Source: Stomoxys calcitrans (taxonomy: Eukaryota > Arthropoda > Insecta > Diptera > Muscidae). From it: a stretch of 64,000 bases of DNA. The stretch lies in NCBI RefSeq assembly GCF_963082655.1, contig NC_081555.1, positions 20,870,643 to 20,934,642 of the forward strand, written 5' to 3'. A program made the position numbers and the translations under genes. Below are positions 1-10,479 of the stretch, in pieces. Each line of letters starts with the position of its first letter. Position 1 is the first letter of the stretch. The notes under the pieces were generated by a model. That model did no database searches. It was not told the origin of the DNA and was given only the letters and a program-made list of their open reading frames with translations.

Positions 1-248
1 TAGATTGGAATAATATTATTAAAGAACGTATACATCAAATGTTATTCATATCTTTAATACCATTAGATTAAATTAAGCATTTAAAGAAATCATTACGCAG
101 AGTTCGAGCTATCTTTCCTAGAAAAATATGAATTCTGAAATTGTGCACTTTTTGTAATGTGACTGCAAAAATAAAATGATCTTTTAATGAAACATTTTTT
201 TAATGTGTGTCTTATACCAAAGTAAAGCTGTTACAAAACCCTACGACA
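1..248. other. AT-rich flank downstream of gene A
   Basis: No gene or recognisable repeat is seen. This stretch lies beyond the polyadenylation signal of the first zinc-finger gene, which is transcribed toward the window edge. Confidence 0.5.
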
Positions 249-254
249 TTTATT
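249..254 (-). terminator. Polyadenylation signal of gene A, overlapping its stop codon
   Basis: AATAAA on the minus strand. It shares bases with the TAA stop at 252-250, which implies a very short 3' untranslated region for the five-exon model of gene A. Confidence 0.55.
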
Positions 255-2180
255 CGATATGCATAGTGTTTTCCTCATCAGTAGTGATAGAACATATATG
301 GCGTCGCAATGATTGTAAAGAAGGGAACCTGTATTAAAAAAAGTCAATATTAATACAAATAATTGTTATAAATGATATTTATACTACACTTACATATGAT
401 TGCAATCAATACATTTGTGAAAACTCTTTTTTTCATGCAACTCTTTGTGACGCTTTAAATGTGACGATCGGGTGCAACGGAAACCACATATGTTGCATTT
501 ATAAGGTCTAAGCCCAAGGTGCGTTTTTATGTGTCTTTTAACATCTACAGCACACTTAAAGGTCCTCGGACATTGAGGACATTGGAATTTCTTTTCGTCA
601 GTATGACGTTCCATATGTTTTCGTAAGCTGCTGCTATACTTGAATGATTTACCGCAAGTTGGACATAGGTAAGGATTTTCCCCAGTGTGTATATACATGT
701 GTTCTTTTACAGCAAACTCCGAAGTAAATGATCTTTCACATATGTCACAAGATAATTGTATTTCTCTATGCGAATACATATGCTTTTGCAATTGTTCCTT
801 CTGAGCAAATTTTTTGCCACATTGATCACAACGATAAGTGGTGTCAGGATGGCTTCTTATAATGTGCTCTCCCAAAGTTCTCATTGTCATGTACCTACGT
901 TCGCAAAAATCACAAGGGTATGAGGCATTTATATGTGAATGCGATATGCGATGGGCAGATAATGAATTTTTTGTGGCGAAACTTTTGGGACAGTAGGGAC
1001 ATTGAAAACTATTTGCTGTCTCTTTTTGACCATCTTTTTCTACATTGTCCATAGTATGCAACAATTGGTGTCGTTTGAACGCATTCACTGTAGAACAACC
1101 ACGAAGACATATTTCACAGGTATACGGCTTATCCATGGAATGTACTGGCACATGACGTTTCAAACGGGAAAGGCAATTGAATGTTTTTCCACAGGCTTTG
1201 CACGAATACTGACGATTTACTGGTTGTTTCTTTCTGCAAGGAAATTTTTTTTTTTAGTTTATGTGTTCTACTAATGTGGCAATTAAAAGACTGCACAAAT
1301 GCCCACCCATCAGTTTGAATTGAATCATCAGCAGTTTCGGTTATCTGAATTTTGTCCGAAAGGTATGCATCCCAATCATTTTTTTGAGCTTCCTCCTCTA
1401 AGCTTTCGGCCTGTTTGATAAAATCTTTAATATCACTTGGATTAAATCCATGCCTTTTGTATAAATGCTGTTCGATACGTCCCACTCTATCGTATATATT
1501 TCCACAGTCCGTGCAAGTAAACCTTTTCCTTGTGCTGAAATCAACCTTAGTTAATGTCGTTACTGAAATGAAAATGAACTTAATACTTACTTGATTTTTA
1601 TTATTTTAAATGGTATATTATTTATGTCTTGTCTCTCCTCCTGTTCGCTAACATCGTCATTGCTAAAACAAAATGAAATATATATTGCAATAAAAAAGTA
1701 GTTCTTAGAAACAATTTAAGGGAGTTTTTTTGTTACTATTCACTAACTAAATTTAAATTACCTGGAATATATATTGCTATTGTCGTTTGTTAATGTTTCG
1801 TCCTCCTTTATCTGAGATTCTTCTAATTCAATTTTCAATTCGTTAGCTTCATCCTCGATCCCATCCTTTAAATCATCCACTTGTTGTACAACAAACTCTT
1901 CAACTGGTTCCACCGGAGACTCTATGATTTGGCGAAGTCGTTTGTCGCTGTCTATCGCCAAGAGTTGGAAAGTAAAACTTGTGACCAATTTGTCCACACA
2001 CGACTCGCATATAAGTGAAGAAAATTCGACGCCATCCTCCTCTTTGACATTAATCTGTGGCACAATAGCATCTAACATTTCTACAATGGTATAGTTCTCA
2101 TCTACATAATCATAGATTTGGTAATATCTGCTCTGCTCGTCCATGCAGGTACGACATGATGTCATTAATTCCTCCGACAT
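250..2180 (-). CDS. ZAD-C2H2 zinc-finger protein A (five exons)
   Basis: Probable nuclear DNA-binding protein of the insect ZAD zinc-finger family; its target is unknown. Exons 5' to 3' on the minus strand: 2180-1762, 1662-1591, 1534-1307, 1233-394 and 328-250, giving 545 residues. All introns are GT-AG and phase 2. The donor near 1306 (GTGGGC) is the weakest call. The start was chosen so that the ZAD cysteines fall at residues 9, 12, 58 and 61, as in its neighbour B; an ATG three codons upstream is possible. An acidic linker follows the ZAD, then one finger in exon 3, nine in exon 4, and a tenth-to-last-exon finger that begins with the exon 4 motif KCIDC and is completed by exon 5. The tiny last exon is easily missed, because reading through the donor (AT, then GTAAGT) gives a stop at once. 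It is head to head with its paralogue B, and many fingers match B. Confidence 0.9.
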
Positions 2181-2692
2181 CCTGCACAATCGATTATTTT
2201 TTTTAAATTTTTTTGTATTTTTAATTGTTTATTTCCAAGTTTTTCGAAACAATAATCATATGTTAATATTTTTGACGTTTCATAGCCGGTCTTATCGATA
2301 TCAGTGGTGTCAACATAAGAAAAACTCAAAGAAGCCGCATTCGTTGAAAAATATATATTACTACTGAATGAATATATGTAATCAGTTAATACGTTGCGGT
2401 TTGTTTTAACTTCCATTGATTTGAAATGCAGCAAGGTAATGTCTAATTGTTCTGCATTGTAAGGGCTAATTTAACAAACAACCGGAGCACCGACTTCTGA
2501 TAGCTCTCTCAAAAGCCTACACTACTACCACCCACTCGATAGAATTGGCGTTTTTAGGCCATTATGCCATCTTTGCGACATATGTTATGAAACACCGATG
2601 GAATAGCAGCTGGGCTTATGCCGATAAAAACGTTTATTTTCAGTTTATTGTTTGTTTTTGCTAAGTTTTGCTTGGTTGTTGCAGTTGTTAAG
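2181..2692. promoter_or_regulatory. Shared divergent promoter region of genes A and B
   Basis: This 512-bp gap separates the two opposed start codons, so it should hold both promoters. A perfect palindromic TATCGATA lies at 2293-2300, about 113 bp upstream of the gene A start. In Drosophila this octamer is the DRE core, bound by DREF at promoters of housekeeping genes. No clear TATA box was assigned. Confidence 0.5.
2293..2300. promoter_or_regulatory. DRE-like palindrome TATCGATA
   Basis: Exact match to the Drosophila DRE octamer, in the spacer between the divergent zinc-finger genes and nearer gene A. Binding in this species is inference. Confidence 0.45.
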
Positions 2693-4710
2693 ATGTCGTT
2701 GGAACTGGCATCAACGTGCCGAACTTGCTTGGATGAGGACAGCAGATATTACCAGCTGGAGGATTATGTGGACGAGCACCACACAATATTGGAAATGCTA
2801 CATGAAGTCTTACCCCAAATTAAAATAAAAGACGAGTCTGGAATAGAGTTTTCTTCATTGATATGTGAAACATGTGTGGACAAATTGGTAACAAGCTTTA
2901 TGTTTCAACGTCTATGCATAGACACCGATTCCCGTTTGCGCCAAATGCTGTTACACCCCGTTGAAGAGGTGGTCGTTGAACAACAAAGCGATTGTGATGA
3001 GCCTTTGTTGGAAGAGGAAAGCCTCCAGGAACATATCGAAATCGAAATAAAAAATGAATGCGACGACGATGAAGTAGATGATGATGACTATGATTACGAA
3101 AATTACGATTTTGATGAGGATAGAATAGCCGAAATCGACGGTGAAGAATTTGGAGAAGATGAAGAAAGGAATGACATTAGGTAAATATGTAAATCAGAAG
3201 TAACCCAGATAATGTTTTGGAAAATACACACGAAATTGAACAAGTATTTATCGATTATGCGTGCCAATCATGTCGAGCTCTGTTAATTTATAAAGAAAAC
3301 AAAATAAATAAGATTTAATTGATATCTTATTTAAGTAGTGGCGAGGAAAACTATATACAGGAAGAAGATGAAGACTGGAAGGATTCCGATGGGGAGGAGG
3401 AGGAGGAGAATCTATTGCCTGAAATGACTAATGATGAGAAAGAGGCAAAAGATTCATTAAAGCCGCCAGAAACTAAGTAATATCCATGTTGAAGAAAAGT
3501 TCTTTGTTATTTAAAATTTTTTCTTTTTCAATTTCAGAACTGAACAGGAAATACTAGAGGAAAAGGCCAGCAAATTGTCGATACCCTTTCAAATCATCAA
3601 AATTCAGTAAGATTTCTAAACAGTGATACCTAAATGCATTTTAATAAATAAATTAATGATATTTTTAGTGAATATAAAAGATTCACGTGCACGGAATGTG
3701 AAAAAATATACGATCGTATTTCACGAGTAGAACAACATATGAACAAAAAACACAAATTCAGTCTTAAGGACGTCAAATTGTACATTAGGTACGTCGAAAG
3801 CAAATTGAATGAGACGAATATTGAAAATTACACAGAATCGCCATACAAAACTAAAAGGTATTTTCTTCTAAAATCGTTGTAAAATTTACACCACTTAATG
3901 TTTTTGTTTTTTCACAGAACATCTTTTGGTAGTAATCGCCATTTTCCGTGTGAAATTTGTGGAAAAGTATTCGACGGTTATACACGCTTGCAGCGGCATG
4001 AGGCATCGGTGCATTCCACGGATAAGCCACATATTTGTAACATTTGCCTAAGGGGATGTGCCAGCCAAGACTCCTTGAGAAGGCATCAAAAGGTTCACTT
4101 TAAAAAAGAGGATGATGATACTGGAGAAGGCCTTAAATGCCCATACTGTTCGAAACGTTTTACCAGTAAAAATGAATTGGCCGCTCACCGTTTGACACAC
4201 GCTTCAAATTGCAAATTCGTCTGCAAAATCTGTAAACGTAAATATATGACACTCAGGACATTATGTGACCACATTAAAAGAACGCATCCAAATAAAACTT
4301 TCCCTTGCAAGCAGTGTGACAGAAAATTTCCGCTTAAGGAGCAACTATCTCGACACATGCATTCGCACAGGAAAGTTGAACTCTATTGTTCGATATGTGA
4401 AAAGGAGTTTACCTCAGAACTTGCTGTGAAAGAACACATGTATATTCACACTGGTGAAAATCCATACCTATGTCCAAAGTGTGGCAAAGGATTTAAATAC
4501 AGCAGCAGTTTGCGAAAACATATAGCACGTCATAGCGATCAGCTGATATTTGAATGTCCCTTTTGCGAACGTAAATTTAAGTGCCGAGAAGATGTAAATG
4601 CTCACAAAAAGCTTCATCTTAACGACAAGCCTTTCAAATGTTGCAAATGTGGCATTAGATTTACCAAAAGATACCATCTGAGACGCCACCGAAAGTTGAT
4701 ATGTACATAA
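2693..4710 (+). CDS. ZAD-C2H2 zinc-finger protein B (five exons)
   Basis: Probable nuclear DNA-binding transcription or chromatin factor. Exons: 2693-3180, 3336-3476, 3538-3606, 3669-3857 and 3918-4710, giving 559 residues; every intron is GT-AG, phase 2 and short. The ATG at 2693 is preferred to one at 2618 because the extra N-terminal segment is hydrophobic and unlike the paralogues, while 2693 puts the ZAD cysteines at 9, 12, 58 and 61 exactly as in A. The linker is very acidic (runs of D and E, about residues 120-215). A short exon encodes a segment matching A (core IPFQIIKI). One finger is in exon 4 and nine in exon 5. The last finger ends H-x4-C (C2HC) and the protein stops right after it, so the terminus is shorter than that of A. 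An AATAAA lies at 5023-5028. Confidence 0.92.
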
Positions 4711-5152
4711 ATTGCCATCAGGGCTGATGTCAGTGATCTTAAAATGGATAAAGTTAATTAAAACGGTTTGAATTTGGGAGAATTAAAAAAAACTTATAAA
4801 GATCTAAAGCTTAATTCAATCAGTTATACATCTTGAAAAATCCAACATAATGTAATGAGCTGCATGATTGATTGCTCCAGTTTTTAAATGTATTGAGATG
4901 TACATGACCCTCCGTGCAGATACACTTTTCGATGACGATGAGTTGAGTTCTAAAAAATTACCAATGAGCAAATTATATCAAAAAAAGATGAAAATGTTAG
5001 CCATTTCAAATGTATTTTTAGAAATAAAAATTTAGCTACATGATTTTTGATATTAACATACCTTGGTTTTCAATATGCAAAGATCACTAAACATGAAAAT
5101 CAATTGTACTTTTTTATGAAAAAAATAAATTGTCAACCTTGATGTTATTATA
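4711..5152. other. Gene B downstream flank
   Basis: AT-rich, with no open reading frame of note. It probably includes the 3' untranslated region of gene B, ending near the AATAAA at 5023-5028. Confidence 0.4.
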
Positions 5153-5302
5153 TTGGGTTGCCCAAAAAGTAATTGCGGATTTTTTAAAAGAAAGTAAATG
5201 CATTTTTAATAAAACTTAGAATGAACTTTAATCAAATATACTTTTTTACACTTTTTTTCTAAAGCAAACTAAAAGTAACAGCTGATAAGTGACAGAAGAA
5301 AG
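5153..5302 (+). mobile_element. Mariner-type MITE, copy 1, right end lost
   Basis: It begins with the terminal inverted repeat TTGGGTTGCCCAAAAAGTAA after a TA and matches the full copies at 27025 and 33138 up to the internal motif ending CAGAAGAAAG, where similarity stops. About 85 bp of the right end are missing. Confidence 0.85.
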
Positions 5303-5354
5303 GCAAGTGATAAGGCAAGTTTTTGCGACTTTAAATAGCCAATGGCTAGATATG

Positions 5355-5870
5355 GGTTTCAACCGGGTAAATACCCAACGCTTGGGAATTTATGGGGTAA
5401 ATATACAATAAATACCTTTTTTGGGTATTTATAATTTTGCAGATATGTTGGGTATAAAAAAAATTTTCCAAACAATTTTTGATGATTTCGGATTCTTTGT
5501 ATATAAACCTGACCTTTTGATCTCATAAGGTCGGATTTTAGTTATGTATAGACCGATCTCCAGACTTAAAGTCTTGAGGCAATAAATTGGTAATTTTTAA
5601 TTCGATTGCGATGAAATTTGACACAGAGAATTCAGGTAGAGACCTATTCATTTCTGTGAAATGCGGTTCAGATCGGACTATATTTGGATATAGCTGCCCT
5701 TAGACCGACCACCCGACCACCCGATCTCCCGATATAGGGTATTGAGGCCATTTATTACCCGAATTCGATGAAATTTGGCACAGTGTGTTCTGGTAGACAC
5801 CTACCCATTCCTGTCACATGTGGTACAGATAAATACCTTTTGGGTATTTACCCCTCGCTTACCAATGGCA
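5355..5870. repeat. Partial copy of the GGGTATTTACCC foldback element
   Basis: It contains short inverted GGGTAAATACCC / GGGTATTTACCC blocks at both ends and internal sequence shared with the larger foldback at 25263-26235 (for example TTTTGATGATTTC and the phrase ACCGATCTCCAG). Boundaries are approximate. Confidence 0.65.
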
Positions 5871-6509
5871 ATAATGCAAAGCTACTTACCGCCTCTGTTA
5901 TCGTCTCCTCATCAATGCTGTTCGAACCTGCAGCGAAGCTGGTGGAAATACCAGTAAGGTAGACAGAAATTGAACTTATGGTAGATTTTTTGAACGCGTG
6001 GCCCTACAGCTAAGGTATGATATGGCAAGAATATATTTGCATTCTCTTACCCATTTACAAATTTCCTTAAAAGATTTCCATATAATTCTATATATAATTC
6101 TATGGATGACATTCTTGCCATAAATACATTGCCAATAATGGTACACATATAGCCTTTATACAAAAGGGATTCCTCGATTTAACTTCTTCATGGATGGCAC
6201 AGAAGGAGCATTTTTCATCCAATTTCAATGAAGTTTGAAATATAGTTGCCCCATAAACCAACCGTTCTAATATTGTTTAAGTTGGGTATAATTTTGTTTG
6301 AGTCCATATATACCATTTTCCTGATTTGTAGCTACCGAAATAAAAACTAAATAGTCGCTGCCGAACGTAACACTGCTTTTACTTGTTATTAAAATTTATA
6401 AATTAAATATTATTTTAATAATATTTTACATTTATTTACTTATGTCTTCCGTTAGTTATGATTCATTTTCAGTTATAAGCCTCCAGAAATTCTTATCGAT
6501 TTGTATCGA
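5871..6509. other. Intergenic stretch before gene C 3' end
   Basis: No gene was seen. AATAAA on the minus strand at 6436-6431, about 75 bp past the stop of gene C, is its likely polyadenylation signal. Confidence 0.5.
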
Positions 6510-8773
6510 TTATATTTCATCTTGTTGTTTTTCCTTATTATCTTCCTTCAGTTCATGTCCTTTTCCTTTGCCATTATTGAGCTCATTTTGGCTCATTTTA
6601 TAGTGTTCTATAAGATGTTTGCGTAATTCCGAATTATATTTAAACGCCATGGGACATTCGGTGCACAGATATGTTTTCTCGCCCAAATGAATTCTCAAAT
6701 GTTTGGTTAGATCCCCTCCCACAGCATAAGCTCGCTCGCAATACTTACATCTGTATGGTTTCTCTCCTGTATGCGTTCGCATGTGCCGTTTAAGGTGATA
6801 AACAATAGCGAATCGTTTGTCGCACTGATCACATTTAAAAGGCCTCTCCCCAGTATGCAAACGTTTGTGTTCCAACAAAGAATAGGCTCTTGTAAAACGA
6901 AAGCCGCAGATATCACAAACATGTGGCTTCAAATTGGTGTGTGTTGCAGTATGCTTTCTGAGGTCTGATCCGCACTTAAAACGTCTGGGGCATTCGGGGC
7001 ATGCAAACGTAGGTAGCCCTGAATGCCTAGTCACATGTTCGCTTAGATTACTTGAGCTTCTAAATGTTTTGCCACATTGGGCGCATAAATAGGGTCTTTC
7101 TCCGTTATGGCTACGCATGTGTTTTTCGAGAGAACTTTTATATTTGAAATCTTTATCGCATATATCACAGAATAGAATTCGGCCACTCTTGTGACGTTTC
7201 TTCAGGTGCTTTATTAGATGATTGTGCAGAATAAATGTTTCTTCACACTGGTCGCAGTTGAATTTTTCTGCCTCTGGATGTTCCTTTCTTATATGCTTGA
7301 TAAGGGGTTTGGCAGAAAAAAAGTCTCGTCTACAAAGTGTACATCCGTATGGATGTTTGTCGCTTGAATGCTGGCGTTGGTGACGTTTTAGCCTAAATGG
7401 ACGATCAAAGACCATGTCACAGTTATCACAGGTATATTTACTGTCATTGTTATTTGGCCTTCAATAAAAGTGGAGAGTAAATAATTATTTTAAAAATCAT
7501 TGGCACGAGAGTAAGTGAAACCTATGCTGGTGTGTTCTGTGATTCACTTTCACTTTTTGTTGTAAGATCCTTTTTTGGTCTAAGAAATCTTACGATGAAA
7601 ATTTGGGAAATTTTTAAACTTTATAAACGTGATAATAAGCAGTTCATTTAAGGGAAAAGGTAAAAAGTGAAACCCAGAACACACACGATTGTATTACATT
7701 TTATTTTGGTCTTCATCTTTATCTAATGGCTCGTTGTTATCAGCCACCTTTAAAGTTTCAGGCGACAACATTTTTTGTTCTCTGGAATGGAAAGAAATTA
7801 AAAATCTAGATAATATACGAATTTATGTATTTATTCCTTATTACATTCTACATACCCTATATCCAAGCTTTTATTATTATCCTCTGCTGGGTTCTCTAAA
7901 ATCTTTGGTATAACTTGTTGATCCTCTTGATTCTCTGAAGTTTTTTGAGGCTTTTTGCTACCTTTTTCTTGAGCAATGCCAATTTTTTTAGCTTCATGTA
8001 AAGCGATGTGGACCTTTAGACGACTAAAGCAATGATATTGTTTGCCACATATTTGACATGGGTAAATGTCTTTTGAGTTTTGTTTACTGCAAACAAAAGA
8101 ATTTTCGAATAAGCACACCAAACTTTAAAATACAACTTTACCTGGTCACTTTTTTGGTTTTCAAACATTTTCCCAATTTTCTTTCCTTTAAAACGCTTAG
8201 CTTTTCATTGCTGTAATATTGAAAAAAATTAATAAACCAAATCAATAACATTCAAATTCGTTTTTCTTTACGAAATTAGGAAAACCAACGTTTTTTAAGG
8301 GATATTTTATGAATGCTATGACATTTGTTTTACCTGGAATCTGTATCACCACCACTGGCTACTTCTGAATCAGCATCCGACTTATATATCACTTCCACAT
8401 TGCAGGTATTCACTTCACAATCATTGGAGCTTTCATTTGCTATTAGTTCGTCCTTAATATCTAGGGATTGTTCCTCCTCCATCAGAGGATCAGGAATTTG
8501 TGATTGATTTGGACTTAAATCGCATTGCATTTTTTCTAGTTGTTTATGAGTCTCAATACAAAGCCTTTGAAATTTGTAGCCTGTTAATAATTTTTCCAGA
8601 CATGTCTGACATATGTAGGCAGAAAACTGATTCTCCTCTTTTATGTGAATTTGAGGTACAACTTCATTTAACATTTCTAAAATGTTGTTCTCCTCTTCGA
8701 TGTATTCCGATAGCTGATACTTGCCTACCGCTTCCAAACACGTTCGACATTTGCTTATAGTTCTCAAAGACAT
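6510..8773 (-). CDS. ZAD-C2H2 zinc-finger protein C (five exons)
   Basis: Probable nuclear DNA-binding regulator. Exons on the minus strand: 8773-8334, 8210-8142, 8086-7856, 7781-7698 and 7458-6510, giving 590 residues; all introns are phase 2. The ZAD has cysteines at residues 9, 12, 55 and 58. A 69-nt basic exon follows, the same length as exon 2 of gene E. Exon 3 carries one finger, exon 4 is a short linker whose donor overlaps an in-frame stop (AT, then GTAATAC), and exon 5 carries ten fingers, several joined by canonical TGEKPY/TGERPF linkers that favour sequence-specific DNA binding. The protein has eleven fingers in all and ends in a charged tail. Its C-terminal half is closest to that of gene E, which suggests the two arose by local duplication. 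Confidence 0.92.
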
Positions 8774-9176
8774 ATTTCGATATTTTATTTTGCAAAAGTA
8801 TTTCTTTTCAGAACATCAACAAAAATACTACAAAAATAGCAGTGACATTTATCAATAGACACCGAGTACGTTATTATCGGCAATTCTTCTTCTTACGCCC
8901 TGGCACGGCATACCGACACCGGAAATGTTTGTATTAAATTCCTGATTTATTTTCTAAGAAACATTTTAATGTTAACTTTTATTATATATACTATAAATTA
9001 TTATTAGTAATATTAGTTAAATTTATTAGATTAACTATTTTTGAGTAGTATTTAATTCCGTATTTATTTTTAGGAAAACTTTTATGAATTGTTAATTTTG
9101 TAGTGTTTTAGTCATAAATGGTCTAACGACTAATAAATGAGCAAAATAAAATTAAAAGGAGCTACTAACTAATGGT
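8774..9176. other. Upstream region of gene C
   Basis: AT-rich. Presumed promoter of gene C near 8774-8900. No coding signal or defined repeat was seen. Confidence 0.4.
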
Positions 9177-9560
9177 ATCCGATATACGGATGTGGATAGA
9201 TAGGAAGCACGGCGACGTTAACTACTACCTCACACAGCTGTGGTTACTTCCGGAAATTCCTGCATAGAAAACGCTCCTCAAGCAGGTGCATTTATGAGGG
9301 GTTAGAAGTTGTAGACGATGTGGAACACACATTCTTCTACTGCTAGCGCTGGGACGAATGACGCAGGAAATTGGAAACATCGATTGGTGAAGTTTCCCCT
9401 GAGACAATAGTACAGATTATGCTAGAAGACGAGAGGAAGTGGGAGGTGGTAATGAGATAAGCCGAACAAGTACTGCACTGAAAAATGGTAGACCTGAACG
9501 CAGCGACGTAGAGTATGAATGCGGAGGTCTGAATGCAGACACAATGACGATGATATGGAT
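9177..9560 (+). mobile_element. Degenerate LINE (non-LTR retrotransposon) C-terminal fragment
   Basis: With stops and frameshifts tolerated, the plus strand reads like the end of a LINE polyprotein: GDVNYYL, then a damaged Cys-rich stretch ending EHTF, then RWDE, RRKLETSIGEVSPETIV and MLEDERKWEVV. This arrangement is known from R1/I-like and Jockey-like ORF2 tails. It is a dead fragment. Boundaries are approximate. Confidence 0.7.
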
Positions 9561-9994
9561 ATGGGGCCCACCTCGAAGAAATGCGAAAGCGGTTCCGAGG
9601 TGGAATTAATCTCCAGGATGACATAGGGTGGGTTTTTAGCCGGTATCGTTGATAACGGAGTTCGGCATAAGGCGACGTACTCGTCACATGCGTTAAGCAT
9701 TTTCCCATTCTGACAATTCTAAAACAAAGATATATATTGAACTAGAATATCTTTAATACCCATCATTGTTGTTTTAATTGGCTGAAATTTTTTACGTCTC
9801 GCACATTTCACATCCATAAAAAATACGATTTGGTTAGGTCTACAAAAAAAAATAAACTCCCATATAGAACGATTTCCCAATTGAACGTCTCGAGCTTCTT
9901 AAAGTCAAACAAACCTACTATAAAATTGTTTTATGTTTTGTGAATATCGGTGTTAGTATTTGTAGTAAAATTTACCCTTGAGGATTCCATTAAG

Positions 9995-10085
9995 AACCAA
10001 GGGCAAACTTCTCACATACCAATGAGTGCTGTCCGATTTAAGTTTAAGCTCAATGATTAGGGACCTCCTAAACCTAAAGGTCTCT
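9995..10085 (-). repeat. SINE family 2, tail fragment
   Basis: The block GGGCAAACTTCTCACATA followed by AATGAGTGCTGTCCGATT recurs at 20550, 48000, 54750 and, in the other orientation, 29940-30020. It is the 3' part of the tRNA-derived SINE whose head is seen at 29737. Confidence 0.7.
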
Positions 10086-10462
10086 TATTTTGCGATATAT
10101 CAGAAATGGGTAGAACGATTTAAAAGGTTTTTTTACCTTAATATTACTCCAAAAATTCAAATTAGATTCTTAAATTTGGTATCAAGTACTTAGGGGAACG
10201 CCCTACCCCAAATAGTACAATCAATTTAGAATAAATGGAGTTGTAAATATACGCCATATAAACCCTTCTCCCGATTGACTACTCAGCCTCGTCCATCGAA
10301 GTACCTGGTTTATACTATTTTTGCAATTTATGAGAATTTTAATTATATTTGTTTTTTCGTTTCAAATTTTGGAAATTTATATAAGGTTTATATGAAATAA
10401 TAATAATAAAGTTCTTTAATTGAAACAAACAAACTGCGAAACGAGCCAGCGTTCTAAAAACA

Positions 10463-10468
10463 TTTATT
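10463..10468 (-). terminator. Polyadenylation signal of gene D
   Basis: AATAAA on the minus strand only 12 bp past the stop codon at 10480, so the 3' untranslated region is very short, as for gene A. Confidence 0.5.
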
Positions 10469-10479
10469 TTATTTTCTAT

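Noticed and set aside
2618..2692. Upstream ATG adding 25 residues to gene B
   Set aside because: The extension is hydrophobic, signal-peptide-like and absent from the four paralogues; a nuclear ZAD protein is expected to start just before the first cysteine pair.
9343..9708. Minus-strand frame of 121 codons
   Set aside because: It lies antisense to a decayed LINE tail whose plus-strand reading has recognisable retrotransposon motifs.
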